Of a DNA stretch of 11,235 bases, positions 9,819-11,235 are shown one piece after another. Source of the DNA: Gloeopeniophorella convolvens (lineage: Eukaryota; Basidiomycota; Agaricomycetes; Russulales); NCBI GenBank assembly GCA_022496205.1, contig WTXD01000364.1:1-11235 (forward strand), given 5' to 3'. Position 1 is the first letter of the stretch, and every line of letters begins with the position of its first letter. The notes beneath the pieces are model-generated. The model worked only from the letters and a program-made list of their open reading frames with translations. It searched no databases and was not told the origin of the DNA. Made by a program: the position numbers and the translations under genes.

Positions 9819-11013
9819 GCTGAAATAGACTCACAGTGACGGAGCACTCGGAGTGCACGGCGGCTGACAGTCTAGCAGCGATGGACGTCGCACAGGCGAA
9901 GAGTCGAGAGTACAGGAAATGGAGCTCGCTGGCGAAGGAGAGACACACGAGGGCGAGAAGCGAAAGCAGTATTAGGGAACCAAGGAATTCCAATCTTCGC
10001 CTCCCGCCACTATCAGCGAGTTCTGATACGATTCGATCCGTTCCCCGACGAATTGACTGGCTTGTGGTGCATCGACAACGGCGAGCTCGTTCGCCGGATG
10101 CGGTGACCATAACTCTGAGGCCCCCCATGACGTCGTGGGGCATCGACTAGCGGAGAGGGGACCGGAGCGGACAGTGTCGGCCTGAATTGAAGTTGGGTAT
10201 TCGAGAAAAGAAGGCGAGGGCAAAGACTCCGTGGGCGATTCTCCACATGGAGTCTCCGAGGCCTGAGACCCCAGTTGAGAGTAGTGTGAAGAGTTGGAAC
10301 ATTGTATATGCACGATGTTGCGAGTATCGGATGCTGTTTGGGTCGGCACGATGGACTATATGCACTCAGCGGGGAGGCTGACATTTGGCCTTGTCGTTCC
10401 CCGTCTAGATCGCGAGGGCCAGCCACAGGCGAAGATGGGATTCTAACACGGTGGACATCATCTAGGCGGGTACCCCGCAGAGGGCTGCACAAAGAACAAC
10501 TGGACCTCTAGGATGCATGATCGCGTTTGGCCAAGGTTTGAGCGAACGTTCGACGAACACGCCGTAGGCGAGCACCTTCATGACGTCAAATATCAGGAGC
10601 GATGCGTGTTGAAGATTGGGGACTTTGCAATACTGCGGCCTGCAATGTCAAGGTTCCGAGCGAACTCGAGTCGTTGGCAATTAGGCGTTGGCAGTGACTG
10701 TGAGCACCTTGAGCCGAGCGCTGAGCGCCACTACATAAAGACCACTAAGCGCCGACTGGAACGGAGTTGGCAAGCGCCGGCCGACCGCCGGCAGCAGCCC
10801 ACCGTCATGCATCGGCCTCGCAGTTCGCTACAGGGACCTTTATATTATTTTGAGATTATTCGACTCAAGGCTTAATACTCTTTGCAGAGGTACACAGCTT
10901 GCGGAAATGCTTTGAAGCGAACGTAAACGCGAGTTAAGCAAGCGAAAGTAATCAGCACGGCGGTACAATAGTCTCGAGGACCAGCCCGTCCTCAAAGCAC
11001 TTCAGGCGCGTAC
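9819..11013. other. Intergenic region, no gene recognised
   Basis: About 1.2 kb upstream of the coiled-coil gene holds no gene I can support. Overlapping open frames occur on both strands. The most notable is minus 10143-9796, which contains a hydrophobic stretch around LILLSLLALVCLSF. None has family motifs or a convincing splice partner. The region should contain the promoter and 5' UTR of the coiled-coil gene. A TTTCAG acceptor-like sequence sits immediately before its ATG, so an untranslated or short coding first exon upstream is possible. A minus-strand TATAAAGG at 10837-10844 is not near any assigned start. Confidence 0.5.
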
Positions 11014-11235
11014 TCAGGCCTGAATGAGATCGCTCGTCTTTGTGAAGGCCAGCGCGGGCAAGATCACCGCCAGCGTGCCGACGCCGAACCGGGTACCTCG
11101 TCGCTCCCTGAGCCATTTGCGGCAGGCGGGCCATTGGGCCTGCACGGCAACGACACGCCAGTCAGCATCTTTCCTTTGGATGTCTGAGCACTCTGCGAGT
11201 AGTGAAGCATCAGCATCAGAAACAGCATGTAGGAT
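11014..11235 (-). CDS. Probable 3' end of an unidentified gene, truncated by the window edge
   Basis: An open frame enters from the right edge on the minus strand and runs 73 codons to a TGA at 11014-11016. It contains no in-frame start, consistent with an exon whose 5' part lies outside the window. Its composition looks protein-like: an acidic start (SDADASLLAECSD), Trp residues in KDADWRVV, AQWPACRKW and related patterns, then a hydrophobic segment (GVGTLAVILPALAF) and the end TKTSDLIQA. I do not recognise a family. It may be a terminal exon or a chance open frame in GC-rich DNA. Confidence 0.35.
   Translation of the reverse strand: MLHAVSDADASLLAECSDIQRKDADWRVVAVQAQWPACRKWLRERRGTRFGVGTLAVILPALAFTKTSDLIQA

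Noticed and set aside
8824..9839. Long open frames on the plus strand opposite the coiled-coil gene
   Set aside because: They are antisense shadows of GC-rich coding sequence, with no motifs and arginine- and serine-rich composition.
9796..10143. Minus-strand open frame with a hydrophobic segment upstream of the coiled-coil gene, as a membrane-anchored first exon
   Set aside because: The only obvious donor to the TTTCAG acceptor at the coiled-coil ATG gives a 15-nt intron, which is too short. No other convincing join was found.
10837..10844. TATAAAGG on the minus strand as a promoter
   Set aside because: The nearest assigned minus-strand start is about 1 kb away, and the short frames just downstream end quickly without recognisable sequence.

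Overview
The window looks like nuclear DNA of a filamentous basidiomycete, most likely a wood- or litter-decaying Agaricomycete. Coding regions are broken by many short GT-AG introns (about 43-63 nt) with branch-like CTAAT or CTGAC motifs. One gene encodes a secreted plant-cell-wall esterase with a fungal-type cellulose-binding module, and another encodes a fungal ABC transporter of a type I recall from Agaricomycete genomes. No bacterial operons, RNA genes, transposase or CRISPR array were seen. All gene models were built by hand from splice signals, reading phase and remembered family motifs; no alignment was run.

Layout. Positions 1-600 hold no gene I can support. A seven-exon gene on the minus strand (601-2055) encodes a 376-aa family CE1 esterase: signal peptide, catalytic domain, Ser/Thr/Pro linker and C-terminal CBM1. 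A TATA box lies just upstream at 2105-2112. Positions 2056-3960 are a gene-poor 1.9 kb spacer between two divergently transcribed genes. A 12-exon gene on the plus strand (3961-6674) encodes a 714-aa ABC half-transporter (membrane domain followed by nucleotide-binding domain) with all catalytic motifs present. Positions 6675-7345 are an AT-richer convergent spacer. A minus-strand gene (7346-9818) encodes a long coiled-coil protein of unknown function: 603 residues in its first exon, probably extended to about 809 by one splice. Positions 9819-11013 contain no gene I can support. The right edge (11014-11235, minus strand) holds the probable 3' end of another gene.

The genes do not form an obvious pathway. 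The esterase acts outside the cell on plant cell walls, the transporter is a membrane protein of unknown substrate, and the coiled-coil protein is probably intracellular and structural. At first sight the esterase and transporter look like collections of broken frames, but every frame break falls at a consistent intron and both genes appear intact. I found no convincing new biological system. The most interesting points are the atypical linker before the ABC signature motif, a stopless in-frame intron inside the esterase's HGTAD motif, tandem in-frame splice donors in the transporter, and the unassigned coiled-coil protein.
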